Origin: Arctopsyche grandis
Taxonomy: Eukaryota > Arthropoda > Insecta > Trichoptera > Hydropsychidae
Length of the DNA: 64,000 nucleotides
NCBI RefSeq assembly: GCF_051622035.1
Contig: NC_135362.1
Location: 29,819,001 to 29,883,000 of the forward strand
Direction: 5' to 3'
Shown here piece after piece: positions 22,081 through 35,935 of the stretch. The position numbers and the translations under genes were made by a program. The notes beneath the pieces are model-generated. The model was not told the origin of the DNA and did no database searches. It saw nothing but the letters and a program-made list of their open reading frames with translations. The first letter of the stretch is position 1; each line of letters starts with the position of its first letter.

Positions 22081-22530
22081 TGAGAGTTATTGCCTGAAAT
22101 TCCCTCCAGTTGCTGCTGGCCAGATCTTGGATTTGTGACTCCAGTTCGATCCTTTTCTACCAGAGTTTGCTAATTAATCTGATTTTCATTGAAACAGTTC
22201 AAACAAATTGACAACCTTACCCATTTTCTCGCCAAACCTCGAGTTTTCAGCAATCTTGAATTTATCTGAATTGTATAAAATGCTGCAAATTTACAAATTT
22301 GACCATAGATGAGACATCTATGGTCAAATTTGTAAATTTGCAGCATTTTTAATATTAAATATTATTTATGTATTGTATTTATGTACTGATTGTATTTATT
22401 TATTGATATGTATTTATGTACTTTGTATAATACTAATAATATAATATTTGTATCAAATGTACAATGTTTCTAGCCAGAAAGGCGCAGTGGGGTTACCTGT
22501 TAGCCTTCCTGGTATAAATTAAAGATTAAA
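22081..22530 (+). mobile_element. SINE, copy S3, with palindrome and LINE-like 3' tail
   Basis: The body has CTGCTGGCCAGATCTTGG and TTTTCATTGAAACAGTTC, shared with S1. At 22278-22346 lies a near-perfect palindrome with arms ATGCTGCAAATTTACAAATT and its mirror around CATAGATGAGACATCTATG. The 3' part (CAGAAAGGCGCAGTGGGG, GCCTTCCTGGTATAA, then A-rich) recurs alone at 28.20 kb, so the SINE probably borrowed a LINE tail. Confidence 0.7.
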
Positions 22531-22667
22531 ATAAAATTAAATTAAATTAAAAAAAAGTGCTAGTTTTATTAATATAGACCAAATATAAATCAGTATTTCA
22601 TATTTTGAAAATATCTACAATTTTAAAATTCGTTGGATGTGTAGATAATAAATCTGTTCTACTGTAT

Positions 22668-24459
<1,792 letters not shown>

Positions 24460-24542
24460 GATTGAACCCACCGTTACCGAACTGCTAATTTAACTGGAAG
24501 GATGTCCGCAGTAAACTAACTACATTTTTCCATCGAACGCCG

Positions 24543-24550
24543 CTTATATA
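24543..24550 (-). promoter_or_regulatory. TATA box of the OBP gene
   Basis: TATATAAG on the minus strand, about 85 bases upstream of the OBP start codon. This places the transcription start near 24515 with a 5' UTR of about 55 bases. Position and sequence fit a standard TATA element. Confidence 0.6.
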
Positions 24551-24559
24551 CGCCGTATA

Positions 24560-25311
24560 TCCACTATCCATTACACTAACACCATTAAAAAGTGGTCAGA
24601 TGGAAAAGTCAACTGTGGGCATAGCAAATTATTGGTCACCCACGACTGAAGTCCGTAGACAATTCGAGATGGCAAAACAATTATTTGAATGATAAGACGA
24701 GCGCAATTATAATGCAATTTTTGTGACACAGTGAATATAAATTATACAAAATTATATAAAACAAATGTATACCGTACACACACGCTCGCACAGACTTCAT
24801 TCAATTGTGGCCGTTCAATTAAATATATATTAGCACACTCACACTTGGAACAGTATTGCTGAAAGCATCAACGATAAAATACATATAAACTACGTATTAT
24901 AAAATTATAGGATAAGCCGCAACTAACAAAACACACTATTTCATAATTACTATATATTTAGCGATGGGTAAGGTAAACCGTAGCGAGGAATAAAAATATG
25001 ATGTAGAGATCAGTAGGTCAGGTATTGTATCAGGTTGTAATAAATTATGACGGTACGAATACCATCTTGGTCTTCTACAAATTTGCCCTACGTTTTAATG
25101 TCGACTCTCAGGGAAAATTGCAATCCCTGTTAGCACTAGGGATTGCAATACCCAGAGAAATGTTAATATTATATTTCTCTGGCAATACCGATATACCAGT
25201 AAACTGAACTAAATTTCTACCTGTTTATTTATAATGGTAGTAAACATTAATACACAAATGAAAATCGAAGAAGATAGAACTTTTCAAGAGCAAATAGTGA
25301 ATCTATGTATA
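24560..25311. other. Intergenic, no gene recognised
   Basis: Short ORFs here lack motifs. It contains a small inverted motif (CAGGGAAAATTGCAATCCCT) near 25110. Nothing else was found. Confidence 0.4.
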
Positions 25312-25319
25312 CTCGCTGG

Positions 25320-25913
25320 CAGGCCCGGCCCGAGGGTATATGGCGCCCCTAGACAGATTGGTTTACAGCCCCCCCCCCTCCCTAAAATTTCAAACAATAA
25401 ATTTCATGAAAGTTCTAGAAATTTTATGTTGAAGAAAAATATATTAAGAGAAAAACGAAACATTTTATTTAGAATTTTTATTCAAAATAGGCACGTTTTA
25501 TGTATAAAAATAAAAAAAAATTTTGCCTAGCCTAATTTATTAATTTGAATTTACCTAAGTATTTTTACAAGGGGGATATTATATTTTCAAATTTCTAAAA
25601 AAAGTCCCCTCCATTACTTATTATTTTCCCCTCTAGACTTATTGTACCCCCACAACCCAAGTTTGCTCGTGTATAAAAATATTTGATATTTTAGAGTCAA
25701 CTTCCTGCGTTCCTCGTAGACTATATTTTACAAGTATTGCTACTTCGAGTAGAAAAATTAAGTTGAATATAAAATGTTTTATAAGTTCAAAGAAAACCAA
25801 ATTATTTTTTCAATTTAATAATCAAAAACAAAAATGGGGGCGCCTCGCAGCGCCCTTTGTCTATGGCGCCCCTAGACACGTGCCTAGTATGCTGCTCCTT
25901 TGAGCAGGCCCTG
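25320..25913. mobile_element. Non-autonomous hAT element (594 bp)
   Basis: The ends CAGGCCCGGCCCGAGG and CCTTTGAGCAGGCCCTG are imperfect inverted repeats. The subterminal GGCGCCCCTAGACA occurs in direct orientation near both ends. The flanks are CTCGCTGG (25312-25319) and CTCGCTAA (25914-25921), a decayed 8-bp TSD. Confidence 0.65.
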
Positions 25914-25921
25914 CTCGCTAA

Positions 25922-26275
25922 ATATAATTTAAATATAATTTTAGAATGCTTATTTTTTACAAGCTTTTTATTATTTATAATCAAAAATCAACTTTGCTTC
26001 AAAAACTTTACCTAACTTTTAAGTATTTTTACAAGGGGGCATATTATATTTTCAAATTTCTAAAAGAAGCCCCCTACATTACTTATTGTTTTCCCACAGC
26101 CTAAGTTTGCTCGTATGTATATGTATATAAACATTAGCCTAGAGTATTTCTTCATCTAAATCTGACTCTGTCTGAATATAAAATCAAAATTAGATAAATT
26201 TGACCAGATGTCACAAAGGCTGTGCATTACTGATATAAAGGGTTAGAAGATCTATCTTCATCTTTGCTCTATATA

Positions 26276-26322
<47 letters not shown>

Positions 26323-26735
26323 TATTGTCCAATACAGATAAGGCACAAAAAGAAGAAGAAAAATATGCCTTACTTTTGGTATATGTTTATCAAGGTTCAT
26401 ATTTCCCTGCCATAAAAATATCGGTGTGACAGATTTGTATTTCAGATTACAACCATGTGTAAAATAATAATCAATTTTGTTTAAATTTGAACGCAAGCAA
26501 AATTGAATCACATACACGCTTATTATATACTTTAGTATACGTATATGACGTAGATTTAAAACATCAGGGTTCGGTAACCTAAAGTTCGAACTTATCTCTT
26601 TTAAAATCATTGTCAACGACAATTTCATTTCATTATGTGCTAATTTAACAATAAGTGATTCCAGTTATAAAATATCATTGAAAAAACCCGGTCACATAAA
26701 AAGTTCACTAAGCTGGTCGAAATTTCCGCATTTTA
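25922..26735. other. AT-rich spacer with (TA)n at 26272-26319
   Basis: 25995-26110 repeats a stretch of the adjacent hAT interior (ACAAGGGGGCATATTATATT compared with 25570). The rest carries only a short TA microsatellite and no gene. Confidence 0.45.
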
Positions 26736-27083
26736 ATGCTCACATACATATTGTGTCGTAAAATAGAAATGCTACTTGCGATGTCCCGTTTCCGATTAGT
26801 ATGTATATTTTTCATAATTCTGGGCTTGATAATCATCTGCGGATGGCAAATGAGTTCGTCCGACTACAATCATCACCGGTTGAGACAACAAAACACCACT
26901 TTACAATACAAAATCTGTAAATCATCACATTGTCGTACAAAATCTCAAGGTTCAAACAGCAAATTATGTGTTTTACGTTCAATCAACAATGTTGTAGTCA
27001 CGATTCGCATTAGATCAACAGCATATTCATTTGAAATAATGATTTGTTTAACATGTTTTTGGGTGGGAAAGAATTCATATTTA
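26736..27083 (+). CDS. Possible first exon of a type II membrane protein (weak)
   Basis: An open frame of 116 codons contains MSRFRLVCIFFIILGL then IIICGW: a short basic N-terminus and one hydrophobic helix, followed by a polar stretch. This is the layout of a Golgi type II membrane enzyme's first exon. No catalytic domain or downstream exon was found and the C-terminal half looks non-coding. It may be chance. Confidence 0.2.
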
Positions 27084-27461
27084 TAACATTTTCGGATTAG
27101 GCATGCACTTCGTTTTTATTAATATTCAACGTAAAAGTCACCACAATGTAACTTCTAATGTGGCATACGAGTTGATAATAGTTCTTAAATCAATCTTCTA
27201 ATTTGAAGAAGTACATGCACAGATAATAATTTATTATGATATATAATTACGTAGGTTCACGTTGTGTAGTTTGTGATCTACGTATAATATATCATTGTAA
27301 TTATACGTTTAAATAATAAATACTGTATGGTATGTAGTGTGCTCGCATATAAGAAATAATAAACAAACTATATGTTTTTGGATTTAAATAAGTTTTATTT
27401 TTTATTACAACACATCTAATTTTATCATTGTGACATAACTGAAGTACAAAATTACAATAAA
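27084..27461. other. AT-rich spacer
   Basis: No gene, TIR or tandem repeat recognised. Confidence 0.4.
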
Positions 27462-27753
27462 CTAGTGTTGTGCCCGATGAAATATCATCGCATGGGTTAT
27501 GGCTAGTAATTAAAAAAAAAAAACTGAAAGAAATATGTAGGTCGTCAGGCAGTCGTATATTTTTCAAATACCTTTTACATATATTTAATTTAATATTTAT
27601 ATTTAATGTGAAAAAACTGGTAAAAACTACCTACCTACCTACATATAAACAATATTTTAATACCAATAGAAAAATTAATTAAATAAATTTTCAATAGATG
27701 GCGCTAAACGCTCAGAGACTTGCCTAGGAGAAACATTGGTAGCAAATAGTATA

Positions 27754-28069
27754 TATGTCACAGTGAAATTATATTTCAAGTGAAAATAGATTTTCACTGA
27801 CGTTTCAATGAAATCATAACCAGTTTCAGGGTTGTTTTTCATCATTTCAGGGTTGGTTTTATTCATTAAAGATTAGATTGTTAGGTTTGGTATTATTTAA
27901 GGGTTAGGATAGGTTAGGTTAAGTAAGGGTTGGCCCTATTAATTCAAGATTGGGTTGTTAGGGTTAAATTTATACAGTTAAACGTTGTAAATTCATTGCT
28001 TGATACATTTTCACTGCTTGAATTGGTGAAAATATATTTTCACTTGAAATACGCTTTCACTGTAACATA
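27754..28069. mobile_element. 316-bp TIR element
   Basis: The arms TGTCACAGTGAAA, TTTCAAGTGAAAATA and ATTTTCACT at the left are mirrored at the right end. GGTTAGGATAGGTTAGGTTA lies inside. Inserted in Helitron-like copy H2. Confidence 0.65.
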
Positions 28070-28167
28070 TACATATGTTCTTTCGTTATTATATTCGTTC
28101 ATTTTGTTGTCAGTGTTTTAGCTGTGACGTACATACATATGTATGTCGAATCGAAACAACTATTACT

Positions 28168-28297
28168 TGCATTAGATTTACATGTATCTATGTAATAATT
28201 ATGTGGACCAGGAAGGCGCATTTGGGGTTTACCTGTTAAGCCTTCCTGGTATATTTGTATGTAAAAAATAAAAATAAAAATAAAATAAAATAAAAAT
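28168..28297 (+). mobile_element. SINE 3'-end copy S4
   Basis: CCAGGAAGGCGCATTTGGGG, GTTAAGCCTTCCTGG and an A-rich (AAAAT)n tail match the 3' part of S3. It is 5'-truncated. Confidence 0.65.
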
Positions 28298-28299
28298 TA

Positions 28300-28601
28300 G
28301 GGCGAAAACACACAGTGATGAATGTGGCACGTGGTTTTTTCACAAACCTCCTTTACGTTTCACTTACGATTATTAGATACTTTTAAACATGTGAAAAAAA
28401 TGCACAGGTTCATGGAACGCCCGGCACACCTCGCCCCAAAATGACCCTCTGGACCTTTTTCGCTAAAATTGTATGCTTGTATTTATCCTTGCTTGACAGT
28501 GATCGATAACGGTGTATCCCATATTTGAAGAAATGTAGGAGACCACCCACAACGAGGAACCATGCACACGATGTGCCGTTCACCGCTGTGTGTTTTCGTC
28601 C
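28300..28601 (+). mobile_element. MITE copy M2 (TIR GGGCGAAAACACACAG)
   Basis: The ends GGGCGAAAACACACAG and CTGTGTGTTTTCGTCC are flanked by TTA on each side. Same family as M1 at 16.54 kb but opposite orientation. It contains a small CCTCCTTTACGTTTCACTTA piece shared with the repeat at 17.5 kb. Confidence 0.7.
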
Positions 28602-28662
28602 TTATAGTACGGCGAGCGTTATCGCAGATACACACACAGACAGAATAGCGATATTTTATACA

Positions 28663-28980
28663 CTAGTGTAGTACCCGATGAATATCATCGCATGGATTAT
28701 GGCATATTAAGTTATTAAATTAAAAGAAATGTGTCGGTGCTGTGTTCGATCTGCATGCGGTCGTATTTTATTCGAACAACTTCCAAATACATTTAATTTA
28801 ATATTAACTACCTACCTAACTACATATAAACAATATAAAACACAAATAGATAAATAAATTAATTAAATAAATCTTCAATAGATGGCGGCAAATCATCAGA
28901 GACTTAGCGCCGTCTATAGCAAACAGTATATATATAGAAGTTTTTTTTCGATATCATACGACGAGCATTATCCATACATA

Positions 28981-28985
<5 letters not shown>
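28663..28985 (-). mobile_element. Helitron-like element, copy H3, truncated by (TA)n
   Basis: The 3' terminus (CTAG, hairpin around GATGAATATCATC) abuts the 5' end of copy H2 head to tail. The body runs to AACAGTATATATATAG and then into the TA tract. Confidence 0.55.
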
Positions 28986-29067
<82 letters not shown>

Positions 29068-29068
29068 G
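28981..29068. repeat. (TA)n microsatellite
   Basis: About 85 bp of TA dinucleotides at the broken end of Helitron-like copy H3. Confidence 0.95.
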
Positions 29069-29881
29069 ACGATGATGCATAGAAAATATGAAAATACATA
29101 ATATCATATAAGCATTGGAGGATACATAAAAAAAATTTCAAATTAAAATTTATTAAATAAAAACTATAAAAAACATAATTTGATGGGTAGCAATATTCGA
29201 ATAAAACTAAACGCAAATGAAAAATAAAAATTTATTGAATAAAATAAACTGCTTCCCATTGGAAATTAGTTTGTTGTTTTACCATCACATGTGAGTCATT
29301 TAATGTATCCACAGTAAATATGGTCGCCTTATCTGATCATTTTTAATTGACACCATCCGTAATAACCATTGAAAATATATCGCTTTCAATATTTTATTGT
29401 AGAAATTCACTAGAATTCTCCACAATTGATATGCGTATTACGACCACTAACTTTTCCCCCGACAATGATGAATATTCGTAGTTAATACGTTATAATTTGA
29501 CAATATTGAGGCTGTTTCCATTATAAAATTAGGACAAGGATATAAATAAATAAAACTACAAAATGCTTCGTCCGTAAAATTAACTGTCAAGGCTATGATT
29601 TCTACATGCTAATATACATATACAATCAAAATAATTACTTTTAATAATTCTGCCGTGTCTATTGATTGACATAAAACAAGCAACACGTGCAGTATATGAA
29701 TAAGAATTAAGAATAAGAATTAAAGTAAACCATAAAACGAACCACGTTGCCATCAAAAGACACGGGAGATCAGTCCATACAAGTATTAAAGATTAAAAAA
29801 ATTGAACCTCTTAAGTTTTACATCAAATTTAAATCTAAGTCTAAATCTATAAACTTAAATATCATCATATCATATATCTAA
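29069..29881. other. AT-rich spacer
   Basis: No gene or element boundary recognised. Confidence 0.4.
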
Positions 29882-30627
29882 TATCGTTATTCTGTGTGTC
29901 TGTGTAAGATAACGCTCACCGTACTATAATAGTCGTTTCAATTCGACATACATACATATGTAAACACGTCACAGCTAAAACACTGTCAAAAAACGTACGA
30001 ATAAATTAAAAAGAAAAAACTTCTATATATACTATTTGCTGCCAATGTTTCCTCTAGGCAAATTAGTCTTTGAGCATTTACCGCTATCTATTGAAAATTT
30101 ATTTAATTAATTCATTTTTCTATTGGTGTTTTATGTTGTTTATACATATGTATGTAGATAGGTGGTTTTTACAATTTTTTTCATATTAACAATTAAATAT
30201 ATTTAAATGTATTTGGAAAAAATTCGACCACGTGCGTCATAAGCTTTATATCATTCCATACTTACGCGACCCAAGGTTTTAATTAATATATTTAATTACA
30301 CTAATTTAAGCCGGGGTCATACTTTTAATTGAACTCCTAATCATCGTATTTTCGTACATTTCTTATTGATGTATTGTTTCAATTTTCTTTTTATTTTTTA
30401 TATTTTAGTACATTTTATATACATATATATGTACATATGTATATAATTTTTTTTTTTTTATATATAATATATATTTTTTTAATATACTGTCTTAATATTT
30501 TTATATACAAAACATAGAAGAGCCTTGTTTTTAAAAAACTTTTTTTTTGCTAGTGTTTTTTTTTATTTATTTAATAACTTAATATGCCAACACCCATGCG
30601 ATAATATTTCATCGGGTACAACACTAG
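29882..30627 (+). mobile_element. Helitron-like element, copy H4
   Basis: It starts near ATCGTTATTCTGTGTGTCTG, with GATAACGCTCACCGTACTAT inside. It ends with hairpin GCGATAATATTTCATCG, GGTACAACACTAG and host T. The middle carries extra AT-rich sequence not shared with H1. Confidence 0.6.
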
Positions 30628-32214
30628 TATATATAAATAAAAATAAATTATAAAAATTCAATCGAGTAAAACCGAAATAAAAATACTTTTTGAATCGAAG
30701 AATATGCCAAACTGGGAGATACTGAAAGTTTGTGAGTTTGAAAAAAATGACAATTTTTCAGCTTCCTTTGGATATTTCCAGGTCTAGACAACAAAGATTA
30801 TGAGTTTTTACTCAGAATGATATCGAGTGCAGCCGTGCAGTTCACATTGAATGGCTAACAGCTAATTTTGCTAGTGCATAACGGAAAAGAAGGTCCTTCC
30901 TTATAACTGCTATGTACTCGACTATGAATATTTTCGAAGTTATTTAAACATTTGTATACCAAACAACGGGTGCCCGGAAACTTTTGACTTTGAACAACAG
31001 ATTTCCAGAAACCCACGGAAACCAATAGAATGACAATACAGAACACGTGTCAAGAACAGTTCATCAATTTGACCCAAGCATTGTAATGATTCTTTCAGAA
31101 TTTTCGTCGTATCTGATGGAAATAATGGATTTCAAGGACATTGCAACTGATACATGTACAGGAAGGTCATCATTTCATTGTCAATGGGAAATCCACAATT
31201 GGACAAAATTCGCTGCTGATGGTAATTTACAAATAAATAATATATATATAACACGGTTTGTTGGCATCGCATTGCCATCGCTTCGTTGATTTTGTCAGCA
31301 ATTGATAATAATAGGAACAATATATAGGTATATGTATGTATATATAAAAAAAAAAACCAAAATCGCTCAGCAATGATTCGACACATTTATTAAAAAAAAC
31401 ATGTCGCGTATAATATGATCGTTTTGTTGTAATATCTGATAGAGCATGAATTTATTTATAAATAGACAAGTACTAAACTGTATTTAAATGACAGTTTGGG
31501 TTTCGTTTATATTTTATTTGAATTTTTTTGCAATAACTAATTATATACAAAGCAAGAGTGCCTAATCAATGTTGGATCTTCGTAATGTTGCACAACTGGC
31601 GTTTATATATTAAAATATAATATAGCATATACGTAGTTACAATGCTGTATTATAATAAGGTGTAATTGTGTTGTCAAACAATACAATAATACGTTATTGT
31701 AATAAAAAATTAAATTACTATCCATAGTATGGTACAAACATAATGAGGCGAAAAGGCTAAATAAACACTACAAACTATAGTCAACTGAAAAGTATCTCAT
31801 CCTTGATTCGGTTGCAATTAAATACAAATTATATTTGATTTGTATTATTTTTTTTCATATTTTCTAAAAGACACTTAATCTTCATAACAATAATTCAATT
31901 AATCTTCAACAAATGAAAATTCAATTAATTTTCATTTGATTTTTAAAGGAGAATACACGTACGTATATGCATGTATATATTTTATGTTTTACCCGTCATC
32001 TGGTGGCGTATGTTAAAATATTTTAGAGAATCGGCCACTTGGTAAAATTGTACACGATGTCAAACATAGTAAATGTGATTTTACATACAAAAGTACAAAA
32101 GCTTTAATTCGGGTCAAGTTTGATCATGCAAAGATTCCATGACAAAGAGCACTATCCTTGTAAATGTTTTAAGGTCTAAAATTAGTCAAATAAATACTTA
32201 CTACGGAGAAAATT
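30628..32214. other. AT-rich spacer, no gene recognised
   Basis: The ORFs at 30855-31046 and 31047-31289 have no motif or splice context I could support. Confidence 0.4.
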
Positions 32215-32730
32215 TTAGTATAAATAGTTACTTTTACTAAATAAATAGGTTTCTGAGAAAAACATAAAAAAACATCGATTCTCTAGAGCAAAAGTACTAC
32301 TTTCGGTTCAGATAAAAATATTTCAAAAAATAAATTTATAAAGATTATTATTTCTATTATATGTAAAAAACGTTTCAGTCCGATTCAGTTAGCGGTTTGG
32401 GAGATAATTGAATTCAAAAACTTGAGAAAAAAAGAGGATACCTATAAGGGGAGGTACCATTTCCGGTCAACTTAAAAATTTGAAAAAAACTTACGTCGAA
32501 TCGATAAGAATTTCAGTAGCCGATATTAAGTTTCAGTTCGATAGAACTAACGGTGTTCAAAAAATCCACAAAATACACAGACACACACACACACACACAC
32601 ACACACATTTTTTCTAGATCATGAAAACGTGATCAGTAATCGATTCTGAGTTCGAATCAGTCAAAATCTCGAGTTCGAATTTTCGCATGATCACAAAACT
32701 TCATCTATTGTTACTACGTACATAGATAAA
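32215..32730 (+). repeat. Dispersed repeat, family Q, copy 1
   Basis: The segment with AGCGGTTTGGGAGATAATTG, TCCGAGTTCGAATCAGTC-like blocks and CATGATCACAAAACTTCAT recurs in the same orientation at 60.29-60.68 kb inside GMD intron 1. It contains an (AC)n run at 32580-32606. Class not identified. Confidence 0.6.
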
Positions 32731-33001
32731 GTAAAATCGCACTCACATTTCGAAAACCTGACCAAATAATATAAATCATTAAGCGAGTTTGAATTAAAAA
32801 ATAAAATCGATTAACTTACATTTAAAAAAATGGCGTAGGATCTATTGGTGTGTTAAGTTTTGAAAATGCAATAAAATCTGGTAATATCTGACATATTGAC
32901 ATTTGTTTACAAATACAAGATGACATTTACCACAATTCATAACCTCACTTTACAGCTACCAACCTAAAATAATGTCAGACTACCAACAACGCATTACAAA
33001 T

Positions 33002-33205
33002 GGTTCGGTGATTACTGGTCACAAATTACTCGTCACAAATTCACTAAAATCTCTATAACGGAACATCTGGCAGCCGAAAAGTCCATCAAACTAACGATAA
33101 CTATCATAGTAACGAGAACTTGAGTGCCAAATATTGTGTATTCGCGATTTTCATGGCAAAAATTGTCTTTGTGACCACCCCAATGTGACGAATGGTCCAA
33201 TTACC
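33002..33205 (+). mobile_element. 204-bp element of family R, copy R1
   Basis: It runs from GGTTCGGTGATTACTGGTCA to GACGAATGGTCCAATTACC. The flanks ATTACAAAT and ATTAGAAAT form an 8-9 bp target duplication with one mismatch. The size is identical to copy R2. No ORF. Confidence 0.75.
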
Positions 33206-33539
33206 ATTAGAAATGTAGCAAAGACTTCCAAATCCTCATAAATTCTAAATATTAATTGAAATAAGTCAAAAAATATTTTTGTAAGCTTTCCAATGATTCC
33301 GTATCATTTGAATTTTTGACAAGATTTTATTACGTTTTACTTCGCTATTGGGTCAGGTAATATTTCCCACATTGTTCCGATCGTTTTAAAATTATGCCAT
33401 TTTGCAAAGTTTGGCCTCTAATAGAGTTTTTACATATTCATAATTTATTTACTATTTATACACTATCACAAATATCTAAATTTATTGTTGAAAAACTCAA
33501 ACTTTTTCTAGTAAATTGTGATTATTTTAAACTGAAACA

Positions 33540-34315
33540 CAGCAGCATGTAATAGCTACAAGAATGTACAAAAGGTGGACATGATAAGTGTTTGAATGGT
33601 ACCCAAGATAATGTAAAAGAGTGTAACATAGTTAACAAGAGAGATGGGTAGACAAAAATTGGGAAAAAATGTGTCGAATAGCATGGATGAAAGTTGCTCA
33701 CAACTAGACTGCGGATAGAGACCGTGCTTTTTCCAGAAATCGAAGCGGTTTAGCTCTATTTAAAAAGCTAGAATACAAAAAAAAGGTTGGGTGAACCTTT
33801 TACAACAATTGAACAATAGCATTTACAACAATTGAACAATAAACGGCGCGCTGTGGATCCGGCCACTACTCATAACAAAGACGAATGGACGTATTGTGGA
33901 GAGGTTTTTATACAACAAAGGATGATTCTTAAGTTTTACTCTTAGCGCTATTTATCTATATTGCTCTCTAAGAAGTATGGAACGCTGTATGCTCGGCATA
34001 ATGGGGAGATATAGGAAATGGAATATGTGAGTGAAAAGTATGAGAAGAGCAGTTGATAGTTGTAGTAGTTGGCGAGAGTGAAGATATTTAAATCGCAATA
34101 GACAGGTCACGCAGCCACTCGTAGAATAAAGAACTTAGGAAGTGCTTGAATGGTACTTCATTAAGAATATAAAATGGAAAGCTACAAGGGAGATGGGTGG
34201 ATGAAATTAGAAAAATGTATGTGTAAGAAGGATGAAAATTGCTACAAACAAAGACGAATAGAAGCGTGTCGGAGAGGCTTCATTTAACTTGCTGATGATG
34301 ACTTATCTATATAAT
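33540..34315 (+). mobile_element. Decayed RTE 3'-end fragments
   Basis: Translated segments such as SMERCMLGI near 33970, with GGGAGATGGGTGGATGAAAT and AAAGACGAATAGAAGCGTGT, correspond to the C-terminal tail of the RTE protein at 0.3-3.3 kb. At least three overlapping degraded copies appear to lie here. All are broken and old. Confidence 0.6.
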
Positions 34316-34834
34316 GGGGTTTAGCTTCTAAGCAAAGAGAAGAGATTTATTTCTTGGAAAGCATTTCATAAAATTATTAACAGGAAAGATTCACAATCCC
34401 CCTATCCTGGAGAAGCTAAAACTTTTGGCCACGGAAAATCATGATTTTACGAAAACCTGATATCTTGTTGCCCCCTAGGGCTAGAACAAACATGCTCATG
34501 AACTCGCTCCTCTCGAGAGCTGTTCAACTCCTTAGCTTACTGGCACATTCCTTGAATCTCTTCAATGCCAGTGGTGTTGAGTTGGTCGAACACATCCTAC
34601 TTCAAGGTACGATATAATTTTTATTATACATATTTCTTACATGCTTTATATATTTTTATTTATGTATATTTATATTATACCTTGGTATTGAGTTTTTTAA
34701 ATAAAAAAATATATATGCACTAACAATAGTATTCAAAAGAAACAAACTAAATGCTAAAAATTTTGTAAGTTCCCTTTTATAATCCTCAATGGATTTTATT
34801 CACAACTTCAAAATTCAAATTTTAAAGATCACAC
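34316..34834. other. Spacer, no gene recognised
   Basis: AT-rich sequence with no supported feature. Confidence 0.35.
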
Positions 34835-35935
34835 TGTGGCGGCTCGCTTATACGACATGGTCGAGTTTGGTTGCCTTCCTGCGAGTGGGGACCAACCCGG
34901 CTGGGTTCGGAGAGCTGCTACCAACTCCGTCTTCAGCTGTCATATAATAAACACGTGCATTAACATGCCAGTCGTCTCATTCGTTCATCCCCTATACTGG
35001 TGACCCCCGACATCGAGCCACGCAGCCTCGATCAATTTCAACATGCCGCTCATCCCTGCCTCGCCGAGCCAGGCGGGGAAGCTACCCGCCGCGCCCCCAT
35101 CGCCATCAACACGCGTCGCGGCCCGCGGGTGACAATAAACGAGCAGACACGGCTACCTACCTATCTACCTATCGACTGGAGTCCAGCCACAACGTCGACG
35201 ACAGGTGTTTTTAAAAAATGGGGGAGCGAATGAGACGACGATCTTGACAGCTGGATGTGGAGTCATGCGCGATCCACTACACATAGAACGGTCATCCAGC
35301 ACCACAAGACATACACCACCTCAGCACCATCATCATCATCATCATCATCAAGGCCCCGTCCGTCCCCACGAGCGTCGTCACGCCGAGACGGGCGGTAGCG
35401 CTACAACACCTCCACGAGCCACAACGACTCACAGTCCAGCTCGGAGTATCATTAACCACATCGATGCCCCTGCCACCCCTGCCGCCCCCGCCGCCCCACC
35501 AACCGACATCAGCCTCGGAAGAGCGGCGCCGCCGCAGCATCGCATTGATCGGCGCGACCATCGGACCACCCACCGTCCTGCTCGCGACGTCACCGCCCTC
35601 GAATCTACCGACCATTCAGGGCGGTACACCTATGTACACAGCGGATGACCCACGTCAACAATTTTTTTTCTCCCCACGTAATAATTTTTTCTCTTTGTGT
35701 AACAATAATTTTTTTCTTTTGTAAAATTTGTTTCTTTGTAATTTTGGTATCGCTGATGCTGGGGGGGGAGTGATGTGGCGGCTCGCTTATACGACATGGT
35801 CGAGTTTGGTTGCCTTCCTGCGAGTGGGGACCAACCCGGCTGGGTTCGGAGAGCTGCTACCAACTCCGTCTTCAGCTGTCATATAATAAACACGTGCATT
35901 AACATGCCAGTCGTCTCATTCGTTCATCCCCTATA
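34835..35935 (+). mobile_element. Miniature LTR retrotransposon (TRIM-like fossil) with identical LTRs
   Basis: Two 162-bp LTRs (34835-34996 and 35774-35935) that I read as identical flank an internal region of about 777 bp. A primer-binding-site-like TGGTGACCCCCGAC follows the first LTR and a G-rich polypurine tract precedes the second. The flanks carry a 4-bp direct repeat, ACAC. The interior is GC-rich with His/Pro-rich open frames and no recognisable gag or pol domain, so the element is non-autonomous. Identical LTRs imply a young insertion. The 4-bp duplication is compatible with a Ty3/gypsy-type partner (inference). Confidence 0.85.

Larger units (their letters stand above)
27462..28655 (-). 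mobile_element. Helitron-like element, copy H2, with three nested inserts
   Basis: Read on the minus strand it ends with the GATATTTCATCG hairpin half and CACTAG. Its 5' end (GATAACGCTCGCCGTACTAT) lies near 28607-28655. The body is split by a TIR element (27754-28069), a SINE 3' end (about 28168-28297) and a MITE (28300-28601). The body halves meet at GAAACAACTATTA and TAGTACGGCG, matching the uninterrupted copies. Confidence 0.6.

Noticed and set aside
32580-32606. (AC)n run as a regulatory Z-DNA site
   Set aside because: It is a short microsatellite within repeat Q; copy 2 at 60.5 kb lacks it.
35000-35724. GC-rich open frames of 77-147 codons on both strands
   Set aside because: They lie inside a miniature LTR element, overlap each other on both strands and contain low-complexity His/Pro/Thr tracts with no domain.
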